From positions 186,001 to 250,000 of the forward strand of contig CAWGYT010000003.1 in the NCBI GenBank assembly GCA_963826795.1: a stretch of 64,000 nucleotides of DNA, in the 5' to 3' direction. Below, piece by piece: positions 36,758 to 45,645 of the stretch. This stretch comes from CAWGYT01 sp963826795 (GTDB lineage Bacteria > Planctomycetota > Planctomycetia > Pirellulales > Pirellulaceae). Both the position numbers and the translations under genes were made by a program. Numbering within the stretch: the stretch's first letter is position 1; each line of letters begins with the position of its first letter. Under the pieces are notes generated by a model that saw nothing but the letters and a program-made list of their open reading frames with translations, did no database searches and was not told the origin of the DNA.

Positions 36758-38754
36758 TCGATCTGCTCGGCCGCACCTTCCGCACGCTTGCCGGCTGGCA
36801 ATGGCTGCTGCTGATGGCCATCCCGCCGCTGATCGTGCTGCTGTACTTTTTGAAGCTCAAACGCCAGCCGCTGGAAGTTCCCAGCACGTTTCTGTGGCAC
36901 CGCACGATCGAGGATCTGCACGTCAACAGCATCTGGCAAAAGCTGCGTCAGAACCTGTTGCTGTTTTTGCAGCTGTTGCTGTTGCTGCTGGCCATCCTGG
37001 CTTGCCTGCGTCCAAGCTGGCAGGGCACGCAGTTGACCGAGGATCGCTACGTCTTTCTGGTCGATACCTCCGCCAGCATGAGTGCCACGGATGTCCAACC
37101 CACGCGACTCGAAGCGGCCAAGCAACAGCTGCTCACGCTGATCGACCAACAGCTTCGACCCGGTAGCGTGGCGATGGTCGTCAGCTTCTCCGACCAGGCA
37201 ATCGTGGAACAGCCATTTACCGACAACCACAAGCTGCTGGAACGACGGATTCGAGCGATCCAGCAGACTCAGCGGCCGAGCGATTTGGACGAGGCGCTGC
37301 GGGTCGCGGCCGGGCTGGCCAATCCGGGCCGCACCGCCAGCGACTCGACCGATGTCGCGGCCGCCGAGGCCCTCCCCGCGACGCTGCGGATCTACACGGA
37401 TGGCCGCTTTCGAACGACACCCAAGTTTGCCCTCGGCAACCTCACGCCGGAATACGTCCCGGTCGGAGACCCCGCCGTCGAAAACGTCGGGATCGTGGCT
37501 TTCAGCGCGGGGGCCAGCCCCGAGCGGCCTGAAAAGCTGCAATTGTTCGGCCGAATTCAGAACTTCGGTCAGCAGCCGCGCCGCGTCACCGTGAATCTGA
37601 TTCTCGCCAACCCGAATCGCCATCTCCTGGACGCCGCCGAGATTCGCGTGCCGGCCGGCGGCACGGGCGGAGTCGAGTTTACGATCGACGCCTTCGACGA
37701 AGGCGAACTCCGCTTGGAGTTGGAAGAGGACGATCCGTTCACCCTGGACAACATCGCTTTCGTGGCCGTCAACCCCCGCCGCCGTGCACGGGTCCTGGTC
37801 GTCACCGCCCGCAACGATGCCTTGGAAACCGTCCTCGCGACGACATTCTCCCAGAAACTGGCTGAAATCGAGCGGGTCCCGCCCGACTTCCTGGAATCCG
37901 AACCGTATCAGCAGGCCGCCGCCAGCGGCGTGTGGGACCTGATCATCTACGACCAGGTGCGGCCCGCCACGATGCCCCAGGCCAACACGTATTTCTTGGG
38001 AGCGTTGCCCAGTGACCCGCGCTGGTCGGCCGACGATCGCCAGCAGCTGCCGCAGATCATTGATACGGATCGAGCTCACCCGCTGATGCGATTCGTCGAA
38101 CTGGGCGACCTGAAGTGGATTGTGGACGCCACGCCGCTGCAGCTGCCAATCGGCGGGACCGCGCTCGTCGACAGCCATCTGGGCACCTTGATCGGGATCG
38201 CACCCCGCGAAGGTTTTGAAGACCTGGTCCAGGCGTTCCCCCTCGTTTCGGTTGACGAACAAGGCGAGCGGCGGGCGAACACCGACTGGCCGATTCGAGT
38301 CAGCTTTCCCGTCTTCATCGGCAACGTGCTCAGCTATCTCGGCGGCAGCACCTGGGAAGCCGACGAGAGCTTTATCCAGCCAGGACAGCCCGTCACGCTC
38401 CGCACCACGGATCCCGTCCCCGAAGTCACCGTGAGGACCCCAACCGGCCAGACCCGGACGATTCCCCGGGGAGCCAGCAATTCGTTCGTGTTTGGTCAGA
38501 CGGAGCAGGTCGGAACGTACCAGGTCTCCCGCCCCGACGCGGAAGCCGTCGACCAGCGCTTCGCCGTCAATTTGTTCGACTCGGTCGAGAGTTCGCTGAC
38601 ACCGGTCGCCGCCGTACAGACTGAATACGAAGACATCAAGGCTTCGGCCGGATTCGAAACCAAACGATACGAAGGCTGGAAGTACCTGTTGATCGCCGCG
38701 CTGATGGTCTTGATGATTGAATGGTACATCTACAATCGGCGCGTCTACATTTGA
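36754..38754 (+). CDS. BatA-type membrane VWA protein
   Basis: A 666-residue protein. The N-terminus has two membrane helices (WQWLLLMAIPPLIVLLYFL and LLLFLQLLLLLLAILACLR) around an RQPLEVPSTFLW segment, the BatA N-terminal signature. A VWA domain follows with an intact MIDAS DTSAS (D104, S106, S108). The rest is a beta-rich extracytoplasmic region, and a final helix (YLLIAALMVLMIEWYIYN) anchors the C-terminus. It is coupled to the DUF58 gene by an ATGA overlap and ends the cluster. Confidence 0.88.
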   Translation: MIDLLGRTFRTLAGWQWLLLMAIPPLIVLLYFLKLKRQPLEVPSTFLWHRTIEDLHVNSIWQKLRQNLLLFLQLLLLLLAILACLRPSWQGTQLTEDRYVFLVDTSASMSATDVQPTRLEAAKQQLLTLIDQQLRPGSVAMVVSFSDQAIVEQPFTDNHKLLERRIRAIQQTQRPSDLDEALRVAAGLANPGRTASDSTDVAAAEALPATLRIYTDGRFRTTPKFALGNLTPEYVPVGDPAVENVGIVAFSAGASPERPEKLQLFGRIQNFGQQPRRVTVNLILANPNRHLLDAAEIRVPAGGTGGVEFTIDAFDEGELRLELEEDDPFTLDNIAFVAVNPRRRARVLVVTARNDALETVLATTFSQKLAEIERVPPDFLESEPYQQAAASGVWDLIIYDQVRPATMPQANTYFLGALPSDPRWSADDRQQLPQIIDTDRAHPLMRFVELGDLKWIVDATPLQLPIGGTALVDSHLGTLIGIAPREGFEDLVQAFPLVSVDEQGERRANTDWPIRVSFPVFIGNVLSYLGGSTWEADESFIQPGQPVTLRTTDPVPEVTVRTPTGQTRTIPRGASNSFVFGQTEQVGTYQVSRPDAEAVDQRFAVNLFDSVESSLTPVAAVQTEYEDIKASAGFETKRYEGWKYLLIAALMVLMIEWYIYNRRVYI

Positions 38755-38818
38755 GATCCCCACGGTCGGTGCGCGGGCGGAAGAGAGACTCGATCCAAAC
38801 GACCTGCCGAGCGGCGTG

Positions 38819-40229
38819 TCAGTAGGCATTCTGCCGCGATAACACGACCGCGATCGTTCGCAAGAGAATCTTCAGGTCCATCGAGAGTGACCATTCGCGG
38901 ATATAGCGATGATCGCACTCCACTCGTTTTTCCATCTTTTCGAGCGTATCGGTTTCGCCCCGCCAGCCATTGACCTGAGCCAGTCCCGTGATTCCCGGCT
39001 TCACCTTGTGACGCAGCATGTAGCCCTGGATCAGACTGCGATACTCCTCGTTTTGTTTGGTGGCATGAGGTCGGGGTCCGACCAGCGACATCGATCCGTC
39101 CAGGACGTTGAACAGCTGGGGTAACTCGTCCAACGACGTCCGCCGCAGAATCGCGCCCAGAGGAGTCGTCCGCGGATCGTCGCGCGTCGCCTGCGTAAAC
39201 GCGTCGCCGCTCTCACAAACCCGCATGCTGCGAAACTTCCAGACCAGGATCTCCCGTCCATCCAGGCCATACCGCTTCTGGCGGAAGAAGATCGGTCCGG
39301 GAGACGAGAGTTTCACGAGGCAGGCGATTACCAACATGGGAACCGCCACAAGAGCCAGAGTCAGACTGCCGACGACGAGATCGAGGGCGCGTTTCACCAA
39401 GCCATCAATGCCATAGAACGGATTCTCGAAGACGCTCACGGCGGGCAAACCGCTGATATTGGTCCAGCGCGAATGCAGCAGCTCGAAGACAAAGAAATCC
39501 GGCACGATATAAACCGAAGCCGTCGAGTCACTCAATTGATTCAACACCCGCCGAATACGCCGCTCGGCCCGCATCGGGAAGGTAATGAAGATCATATTGA
39601 CCTTGCCCTGCCGCGCGGCGTCCAGCAACTCGGGAATCGTCCCCAACCGATGACCCAGCTCGGCCGGAATCTCCGGCAACCGCTCGTTCTCGCGGTCGTC
39701 ATAGAATCCCGCGAGATTCAGGCCCAGCTCCGGAGCGCCGATTGATTCGCCGGGCAAGTTCGACACCCAGCGAGTTCACGCCCACAATCGCGAATCCACG
39801 CGTGTTGTAACCGCGGGACCGAAAGGAATGGAGAATGCAACGCACGATCGCCCGACAGAGCACGATCAGCAGAAGGGTCAGCGCAAACCAGGTCAGGACA
39901 AACGATCGATCAACCCACTGGGCGTATCGAACCATCACCGAAAGCGAGAGCAGGATCGGCATCGTCACCGTCCACGTGGCGCCGGCGCACAATACCTCAC
40001 GGTCGAAGGACACCCCGCGCCAATTGCGGTACATCCCGCTGATCTCGCACAACAAGTAAAAGATGATCGTCGCCGCGGCACCCGATAAAAGGTAAAGCTC
40101 GGTGACCACGCCGATCTGCAACCGCACCGCCAGGGCCAACCCAAGCAGAATGCCCAAGACGTCCAACAGGCGGTACGTCACTTCACAAAGCGACAAAGAC
40201 TGGTGAATTCGCGATTTCTGATGCGTCAT
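38819..40229 (-). CDS. Polyprenyl-phosphate sugar-phosphate transferase, frameshifted
   Basis: Starts polysaccharide synthesis by moving a sugar-1-phosphate to undecaprenyl phosphate (WcaJ/WbaP group). From the ATG at 40229 (MTHQKSRIHQSL), several N-terminal helices (VLGILLGLALAVRLQIGV, TIIFYLLCEISGMYR) are followed by a CoA-binding-like segment (FAIVGVNSLGVELARRI). At about 39733 one extra base shifts the frame; the second part resumes at GAPELGLNLAGFYDDRENER and carries the transferase domain (FFRQKRYGLDG, KFRSMRV, RRTSLDELPQLFNVL, GPRP). Full product about 470 residues. The exporting Wzx/Wzy genes are not in the window. The DUF4254 and GT9 genes lie divergently next door. Confidence 0.88.
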
Positions 40230-40390
40230 GACTAGCGGCGTCGCTCTCCAGAGAAGATGGACCACGGACCGTTCCATCGCCACGGTCCGATCGGCCAACA
40301 CGGAAGCCGACGCCGGTGCGATCACCCACGGAGCACAGATCCGAGCAAATATAGGACACCCGGCTCAATCGGCCGGCGAAGTCGGCCACG

Positions 40391-40490
40391 CCCCTCATCC
40401 GGCCTGCGGCCACCTTCTCCCGCGCGGGGAGAAGGGACGTTGCGATGTCACCTCTCCCGTACGCTCAAAAGAGCGAACGGGAAGAGGCGA
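40391..40490. repeat. Dispersed palindromic repeat (CCCCTCATCCGGC family), copy 2
   Basis: Shares block order with 8687-8786: CCCCTCATCCGGCCTGCGGC, a CCTTCTCCCGCGCGGGGAGAAGG hairpin split by a short loop, and a second CTCTCCCGT...ACGGGAAGAG hairpin. It lies in the 443-nt gap between the sugar transferase start and the DUF4254 gene. The rest of that gap shows no gene. Confidence 0.7.
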
Positions 40491-40672
40491 GCCGACTTCG
40501 CGGGAAGTTGCCCAGTTTGACTTGTGCCGAGTCACGATGCCCCTCTACAATCCGCCGCCCGCAGCCCAGTCCGCCGCTGCCGGTGAGGGCACGAGGGATC
40601 CCCGAGAACGGGAGCCTGCTGATAGCTCGCGGTCCGATAGCTCGCGGTTGCAACAGAAAGGATTCTGGGGCC

Positions 40673-41278
40673 ATGATCGAGGTGAAGCAAGTGAACCAGT
40701 TGCATGAGGAAGCGGTGCGGCGCTGGCACGTGCAATCGATCGACAACCCTTACCAAGGTGTCTGGTCGATCATTGGTAAACAGCACAGCTACAACTTCTT
40801 GCTCTGGCACGAAGAAGATGTCGCCCGCAGCCCTGAAGCGAGCGACCGGCGAATCGCCGATGTCAAGCGCTCGATTGACCGCTACAATCAACAGCGGAAT
40901 GACTGGATCGAAAAAATCGACGACTGGTTGGCCGGCCACTTGGCCGAGCTGCGCGTCGCTCCCAGCCAAACCGCGCCGCTCAATACCGAAACGCCGGGCA
41001 GCGCCATCGATCGGCTCTCGATCCTTGCCCTTCGAATCTATCATCTTCGGGAACAGCTCGAGCGTTCAGACGTCGCGCCGGCGCACCAGGAATCCGTCCA
41101 AAACAAACTGGCCGTCTGCCTGATCCAGCAGCAAGATCTGAGCCACTCGTTGCAGGAATTGCTGCAGGACATTCGGGCGGGACGAAAGCGCCATCGCACG
41201 TATCGTCAGTTCAAGATGTACAACGACCCCACCTTGAATCCTTACCTGTATCGAGCCACGACGCAGCGCACCGGCTAG
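40673..41278 (+). CDS. DUF4254 domain protein
   Basis: A 201-residue, mostly helical, soluble protein containing NFLLWHEEDVARSPEASDR, LNTETPGSAIDRLSILALRI and YRQFKMYNDPTLNPYLY, the recognised DUF4254 pattern. Its role is unknown, but in other genomes it occurs next to glycosyltransferases, as here, so a part in cell-surface glycan synthesis is a reasonable inference. The ATG at 40673 replaces a longer frame that runs through a repeat. The next gene starts 64 nt downstream. Confidence 0.85.
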   Translation: MIEVKQVNQLHEEAVRRWHVQSIDNPYQGVWSIIGKQHSYNFLLWHEEDVARSPEASDRRIADVKRSIDRYNQQRNDWIEKIDDWLAGHLAELRVAPSQTAPLNTETPGSAIDRLSILALRIYHLREQLERSDVAPAHQESVQNKLAVCLIQQQDLSHSLQELLQDIRAGRKRHRTYRQFKMYNDPTLNPYLYRATTQRTG

Positions 41279-41280
41279 AG

Positions 41281-41306
41281 GTTGGGACCTGACCCCTTTG
41301 CCCAAC
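41281..41306. repeat. GGGGTCAGGTCC repeat, half copy B
   Basis: Only the right arm of the palindromic repeat (GTTGGGACCTGACCCCTTTG, then CCCAAC) is present, directly after the DUF4254 stop codon. The left arm is missing. Confidence 0.8.
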
Positions 41307-41342
41307 GCTGTCATTATCGATTGGATGGAAGTCGAATAGGCC

Positions 41343-42378
41343 ATGCCAGCTGAATCACCTCGGATACTGATCACGCGTCTGAAGCGCGATTGGCGACTGC
41401 ATTCACACGATGCCGTTGGTCGGCGCACTCCGGCAATCCTTCCCGTCCGCGTTTATTGCGTGGGTCACGCAAGACGGCCCGGCCGATCTCCTGCGCGACT
41501 ACCCCGGCCTCGACCAGGTGCTGCTCGTCCCTCGCAAGTGGATGAAATCCTGGACGCAGATCCGCAAGATCCGCCGTCAGCTGCAGTCTCTTCGGTTCGA
41601 CGTCACGCTGGATCCCCAAAGCCTCACCAAGAGCTCCGCCCTGGGATGGCTCAGCGGCGCCCGCCGCCGAATCGGATTCGCAAGTCCGCAGGGCCGCGAG
41701 TTAAGCGGATGGCTGAATACGGAACGCGTCGTGCCACGGCGGGATCATGTGGTGGAGAAATATATCGAGTTGATCCGCCCGCTCGGCATCGATCCGCCGC
41801 CGAAGCCGCGTTTCGAGCTGCCGATCCGCGCTCATCATGCGCTGGCCCGCTTCCTGCACGAAACCTGTCTGGTCAACGATTACGCGGTCATCAATCCAGG
41901 CGCGGGCTGGGATTCGAAGTTATGGGTCCCCTCGCGATTCGGACAAGTGGCCCGATACCTCGGCGAAACGCACCAGCTGCCCTCGATCGTCGCCTGGGCG
42001 GGACACCGGGAACTGATCTGGGCCAAAGAAATCGTCGCCCGCTCGGGCGGCCACGCCTGGCTCGCCCCAACGACCAACTTGAGTGAACTGGCGGAGCTTC
42101 TTTGCCGAGCGAAGTTGTGCGTGGCCAGCGATACCGGCCCACTGCACCTGGCAGCCGCGGTCGGCACGCCCTGCGTCGGTTTGTACGGTCCCACACGCCC
42201 GCGCGTTTGCGGACCCTACGGAGCGGCCAACATCAGTGTCCAAGCCTACTATCAAGCCGGGACCAGCCGCCAACGGCGCGGCGCGGCCAATGAAGCCATG
42301 CGGGCGATCGAAGTGCCCTTGGTCCTCGACGCGTGTCATCGCGTCCTCGCGTCCGAACGAACGTCCCACGCCGCGTGA
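41343..42378 (+). CDS. GT9-family glycosyltransferase (heptosyltransferase-like), frameshifted
   Basis: Family 9 enzymes add heptose or related sugars to LPS core or other glycans. The true start is MPAESPRILITRL at 41343; one extra A in CTGAAGC (about 41382) shifts the frame, after which SAIGDCIHTMPLVGALRQSF continues. The rest follows the family: VTLDPQSLTKSSALGWLSGA, VINPGAGWDSKLWVPSRFG, and the donor-binding VASDTGPLHLAAAVGTPCVGLYGPT. Full product about 345 residues. It follows the DUF4254 gene and precedes ribD on the same strand. Confidence 0.9.
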
Positions 42379-42518
42379 CGGGGCGAAGTTCGAGCGATCG
42401 TTTGTGCGCCCCCGCCCTTGTCGAGGTGGTTGCCGCGGTGCTTTACTTAGACTCGCGGAAGTCGTCTCGCTGTACTGCCCCCTTTTCCCAACCTCCTCCT
42501 TCGAGCCGGACCGTTCTT

Positions 42519-43628
42519 ATGCAGCCCGACCCAAGGCATATGCGGCACGCGCTGCAGCTGGCAGCGCGGGGCGAAGGGTACGTCGAGCCGAACCCGATGG
42601 TTGGCAGTGTTGTGGTGCGTGCGGATGAGGTGGTGGGCGAGGGATGGCACGCGCGATTCGGCGGCGCTCACGCGGAAGTTCACGCGCTTGAGGCGGCTGG
42701 ACGCGCGGCGCGAGGTGCCACGCTGTACGTCACGCTCGAACCCTGTTGCCACCAGGGGAAAACGCCGCCCTGCACCGAGGCCATCCTCAGCGCCGGCATT
42801 GCGTCGGTCGTGGTGGCCATGCGGGATCCCTTTCCTGCCGTGGCTGGCCGCGGCATCGCCCAGCTGCAAGCAGCCGGCCTTCAGGTCGAAGTCGGTTGTG
42901 AGCAGCAAGCCGCGTTGCGCCTGAATGCGCCCTACCTCAAGCGGCTCCAGTTCCGGCGCCCTTGGATCATCGCCAAATGGGCCATGACGCTCGACGGCAA
43001 ACTCGCCACACGCACCGGCGATAGTCAATGGATCTCGTCACCCGCGTCGCGCGAGGTGGTGCATCGCCTAAGGGGCCGAGTTGACGCGATCATGGTCGGT
43101 CGTGAAACGGCGCGGCGAGATGATCCCCTGCTGACCGCCCGCCCGCCGGGGCCGCGCGTGGCCACGCGGATTGTCGTGGATTCCCACGCCGAGCTGTCGC
43201 TTGAGAGCCAGTTGGTTCGCTCCGCTGCCACCGTGCCGGTGCTGGTCGCCGTCGCGGAGCAGGCCGACGCGCGGCGCTGTGCGGCCCTGACGCGTGCCGG
43301 CTGCGAAGTCCTGCACTGTGCCGGCGAGGACCACCTCCGCCGCCTCGAGGATCTGCTCGGCCAACTCGGACACCGCCCGTGGACGAACGTCTTGGTCGAA
43401 GGCGGAGGTCGTTTGATGGGTAGTCTCATGCAGCTGAACGAGCTGGACGAAGTACACGCGTTCATCGCCCCCAAGCTGATCGGTGGGGAGCAATCGATCA
43501 CCCCGATTTCAGGTCCTGGACTGGAGACCATCGACCAGGCTTGGCGATTGGAGCAGCCGGTGATCAGCACGTGCGACAACGACGTTTATGTGCGGGGGAT
43601 CGTCGCCCGAACCGGAAGATCCTTGTAG
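42519..43628 (+). CDS. ribD: Riboflavin biosynthesis deaminase/reductase
   Basis: Bifunctional enzyme catalysing the deamination and reduction steps of riboflavin synthesis. The 369-residue product starts MQPDPRHMRHALQLAARGEG and has the zinc-binding deaminase motif HAE (H51-E53) with PCC...C (C76, C85: LEPCCHQGKTPPC). A reductase domain follows from about residue 150 (WIIAKWAMTLDGKLATRTG, SQWISSPASREVVHRLR, NVLVEGGGRLMGSL). No other rib gene is nearby. The fluC gene follows 16 nt later, so the two may share a transcript. Confidence 0.95.
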   Translation: MQPDPRHMRHALQLAARGEGYVEPNPMVGSVVVRADEVVGEGWHARFGGAHAEVHALEAAGRAARGATLYVTLEPCCHQGKTPPCTEAILSAGIASVVVAMRDPFPAVAGRGIAQLQAAGLQVEVGCEQQAALRLNAPYLKRLQFRRPWIIAKWAMTLDGKLATRTGDSQWISSPASREVVHRLRGRVDAIMVGRETARRDDPLLTARPPGPRVATRIVVDSHAELSLESQLVRSAATVPVLVAVAEQADARRCAALTRAGCEVLHCAGEDHLRRLEDLLGQLGHRPWTNVLVEGGGRLMGSLMQLNELDEVHAFIAPKLIGGEQSITPISGPGLETIDQAWRLEQPVISTCDNDVYVRGIVARTGRSL

Positions 43629-43644
43629 GGAGCGACTTGATTCG

Positions 43645-44037
43645 ATGCTACGTCACGTGATGTTGGTTGCCCTGGGCGGTGCGATCGGGGCGGTTTGCCG
43701 CTACCTGATTGGCTTTGGCCTTCAACACCGCTGGCCCAGCTCGTTTCCCGTGGGCACGCTGGTCGTAAATGTCATGGGCTGCCTGTTCATCGGCGTGCTG
43801 GGTCAAGCCAACTTCGCGGCGGCCCTCTCGCCAACCATGCGGCTGCTGATCGGAACGGGCCTGTTGGGCTCGCTGACCACCTTCTCCACGTTCGGCTACG
43901 AGACGCTGCGTTGCTTTGATGAACAGGGGCTGCGAGTTGCAGTGACTAACGTCGTCGCGAATCTGCTGCTCGGTTTCATTGCCGTGTGGTGCGGTTTCCA
44001 GCTGGGGCGTCTGATCTGGGTCGGCTTGAAGCCCTAG
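43645..44037 (+). CDS. crcB: Fluoride ion channel Fluc/CrcB
   Basis: A 130-residue, four-helix membrane protein starting MLRHVMLVALGGAIGAVCRY. It has the family's pore features: GTLVVNVMGCLFIGVL with the polar Asn, and the GLLGSLTTFSTFGYET segment with the phenylalanine box. Fluc works as an antiparallel dimer exporting fluoride. The ATG at 43645 is chosen over a frame starting inside ribD. I found no fluoride riboswitch upstream; none would fit in the 16-nt gap. Confidence 0.94.
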   Translation: MLRHVMLVALGGAIGAVCRYLIGFGLQHRWPSSFPVGTLVVNVMGCLFIGVLGQANFAAALSPTMRLLIGTGLLGSLTTFSTFGYETLRCFDEQGLRVAVTNVVANLLLGFIAVWCGFQLGRLIWVGLKP

Positions 44038-44038
44038 G

Positions 44039-44135
44039 TTTGGGAAAAGGGGGTTTGGGAAAAGGGGTCAGGTCCCAAACCTGCGAAGCACCGAAAGGGC
44101 CGTTCCGGCTTTTGGGACCGGACCCTTTTCCCAAC
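44039..44135. repeat. GGGGTCAGGTCC repeat, full copy C
   Basis: A long hairpin (left arm TTTGGGAAAAGGGGGTTTGG with an internal duplication, then GGGGTCAGGTCCCAAA; right arm TTTTGGGACCGGACCC) right after the crcB stop and before the convergent AsmA-like gene. It could serve as a bidirectional terminator. Confidence 0.85.
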
Positions 44136-44161
44136 CCCCAGATTCGAGCCGTGGCACGTCA

Positions 44162-45511
44162 TTACTTGCGGGAACCTGGGCCCGCGTCGGAGCTCCTGCC
44201 GCGCAGTCGATCGCGCAAGCGAGGGAACCGAGGTCCTCGTTCTTCGCGCCGCTGCTGATTTCGTTCCCGCAGCTGTTTCAAGGCCTCGGTGATCTCGTCC
44301 AAGGGGAGATCGCCCTCCATCGCCGGATTCAGCATGCCGGACAACAGATTGCTGACTAACTGCCCGTCGCCTTCCAGCTTGACTTCAGGTTGATCCAGGG
44401 TACCGCGAACGGGCAGGTAGAGCGTCTGTTTGCCCAGGGCCGTGGCGATGGGTCCGTCGCCCAGCAGGTTCAAGGGCAGGGGGACCTCGACCATCAAATC
44501 GAGGCTCTTGTCCAGCCCGACGGTTCCGTGCGAATGAATCACCAGGTCAGGGGACAGCTCGGGTAATCCAAACTCTAAACCGGAATGGCTGACTTGTCCG
44601 TCTTGCAGCTGAAACTCAATGACGGAGTTATCGGCCAGGAGGACCGATTGCGGCAGCTCGCGTTTCGAGATCGCCGACAGGGCTTGCGCGACGCTCTTGG
44701 CAATCGGGCTTCGCAGGCCCGTTTCGACCGAGTGCAGCGTGATCCGTCCCTGGACTTCGGAACGCTCGATCTGGTCGACCTCGATCTGGCAGCGATCCAG
44801 TTCGAGTGATAAGTCGCCGCGCGACCAGGCGACGTCGGCGAAGATCGGGGCGACAAACTTCAAGCCCAGGTCGCACATCTCCGGCGTCAATTGGACGCGA
44901 TCCATCGGCTTGCCCGCGGCCAGTGTCAAGGTCTTGCCGTCGGCCGTCTTCCGCCAGGAGGCGTCAATGTGGATTTGCGAGGCAAAGACCGACGGCTCGA
45001 CGCGATCCGGTGTCACGACCAGCACGCGGCCGTTGCGAATGGTCAGATCCAGACTCTGATCGGACGGCGTGTCCGACGACGCGCTCCCGGGCATGACCTC
45101 CGGCAGCTCCATCGGCTGGCCAATTTCAACGATCAGCGTCGGTTCTTCCAGCACAAACCGGCCCAACGCGCCTGGCGAGGCGAAAAGTTGCCAGAGCGTT
45201 TGGCTGCCCGAGATTTGCGCGGCCTGCAGCCGCCACTGACGCTGTTCGTCGCCGATCGCCACGTCGTCCAATTGAGTGGGCGTCAGCCAGCCGATCTGCA
45301 CGTTGCCGATCGAGGCCCGGAGTTGGCGGTTGGCCAATTGCCGATTGAGCAGCGATTCGAGCACGCCGCTGTAACAGAGGATCGAGGGGAGACTTAGGAC
45401 CAGTACGCTGAATCCGATGGCGGTCACGACCAGCACCCGCCACCAGCCGGGCCAGCGGAGGATCCAGGACGCAAGAGACGCGGTCTGCATGGTAGAAGGG
45501 TTTCCAGACAT
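44162..45511 (-). CDS. AsmA/DUF748-like envelope protein
   Basis: A 449-residue protein with one N-terminal helix (WWRVLVVTAIGFSVLVLSL) and a long beta-rich region with the features of AsmA-like proteins: repeated short strands, the LTIRNGRVLVVTPDRVEPS segment, LILDKSL-type repeats (VIHSHGTVGLDKSLDLMVEV), VPLPLNL and a VRGTLDQPEVKLEGDG C-terminal strand. AsmA-like proteins help move lipids across the periplasm. The ATG at 45511 is chosen over a frame starting in a low-complexity stretch. The charged C-terminus (QLRERNQQRREERGP) is unusual. Confidence 0.7.
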   Translation of the reverse strand: MSGNPSTMQTASLASWILRWPGWWRVLVVTAIGFSVLVLSLPSILCYSGVLESLLNRQLANRQLRASIGNVQIGWLTPTQLDDVAIGDEQRQWRLQAAQISGSQTLWQLFASPGALGRFVLEEPTLIVEIGQPMELPEVMPGSASSDTPSDQSLDLTIRNGRVLVVTPDRVEPSVFASQIHIDASWRKTADGKTLTLAAGKPMDRVQLTPEMCDLGLKFVAPIFADVAWSRGDLSLELDRCQIEVDQIERSEVQGRITLHSVETGLRSPIAKSVAQALSAISKRELPQSVLLADNSVIEFQLQDGQVSHSGLEFGLPELSPDLVIHSHGTVGLDKSLDLMVEVPLPLNLLGDGPIATALGKQTLYLPVRGTLDQPEVKLEGDGQLVSNLLSGMLNPAMEGDLPLDEITEALKQLRERNQQRREERGPRFPRLRDRLRGRSSDAGPGSRK

Positions 45512-45645
45512 GGTTTGTCGGCGACTTCCCCCGCCGCCCCGCCCGGGGGTTTGAATCATACGCTGCCAGGACGCAAAATGTTAGGATATACCGCGACAAT
45601 GCCCAGTTGCAGTGTGAACCCAGAGCCCGATGGCCAGGAGCGACG

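Noticed and set aside
36727..38829. 700-codon minus-strand frame opposite the BatA-type VWA gene
   Set aside because: Antisense to a clear VWA protein, biased composition, no domain. Typical GC-rich shadow frame.
44039..44135. Fluoride riboswitch near crcB
   Set aside because: The structured sequence lies after the gene, not before it, and is a member of the palindromic repeat family; the 16-nt gap upstream of crcB is too short for an aptamer.
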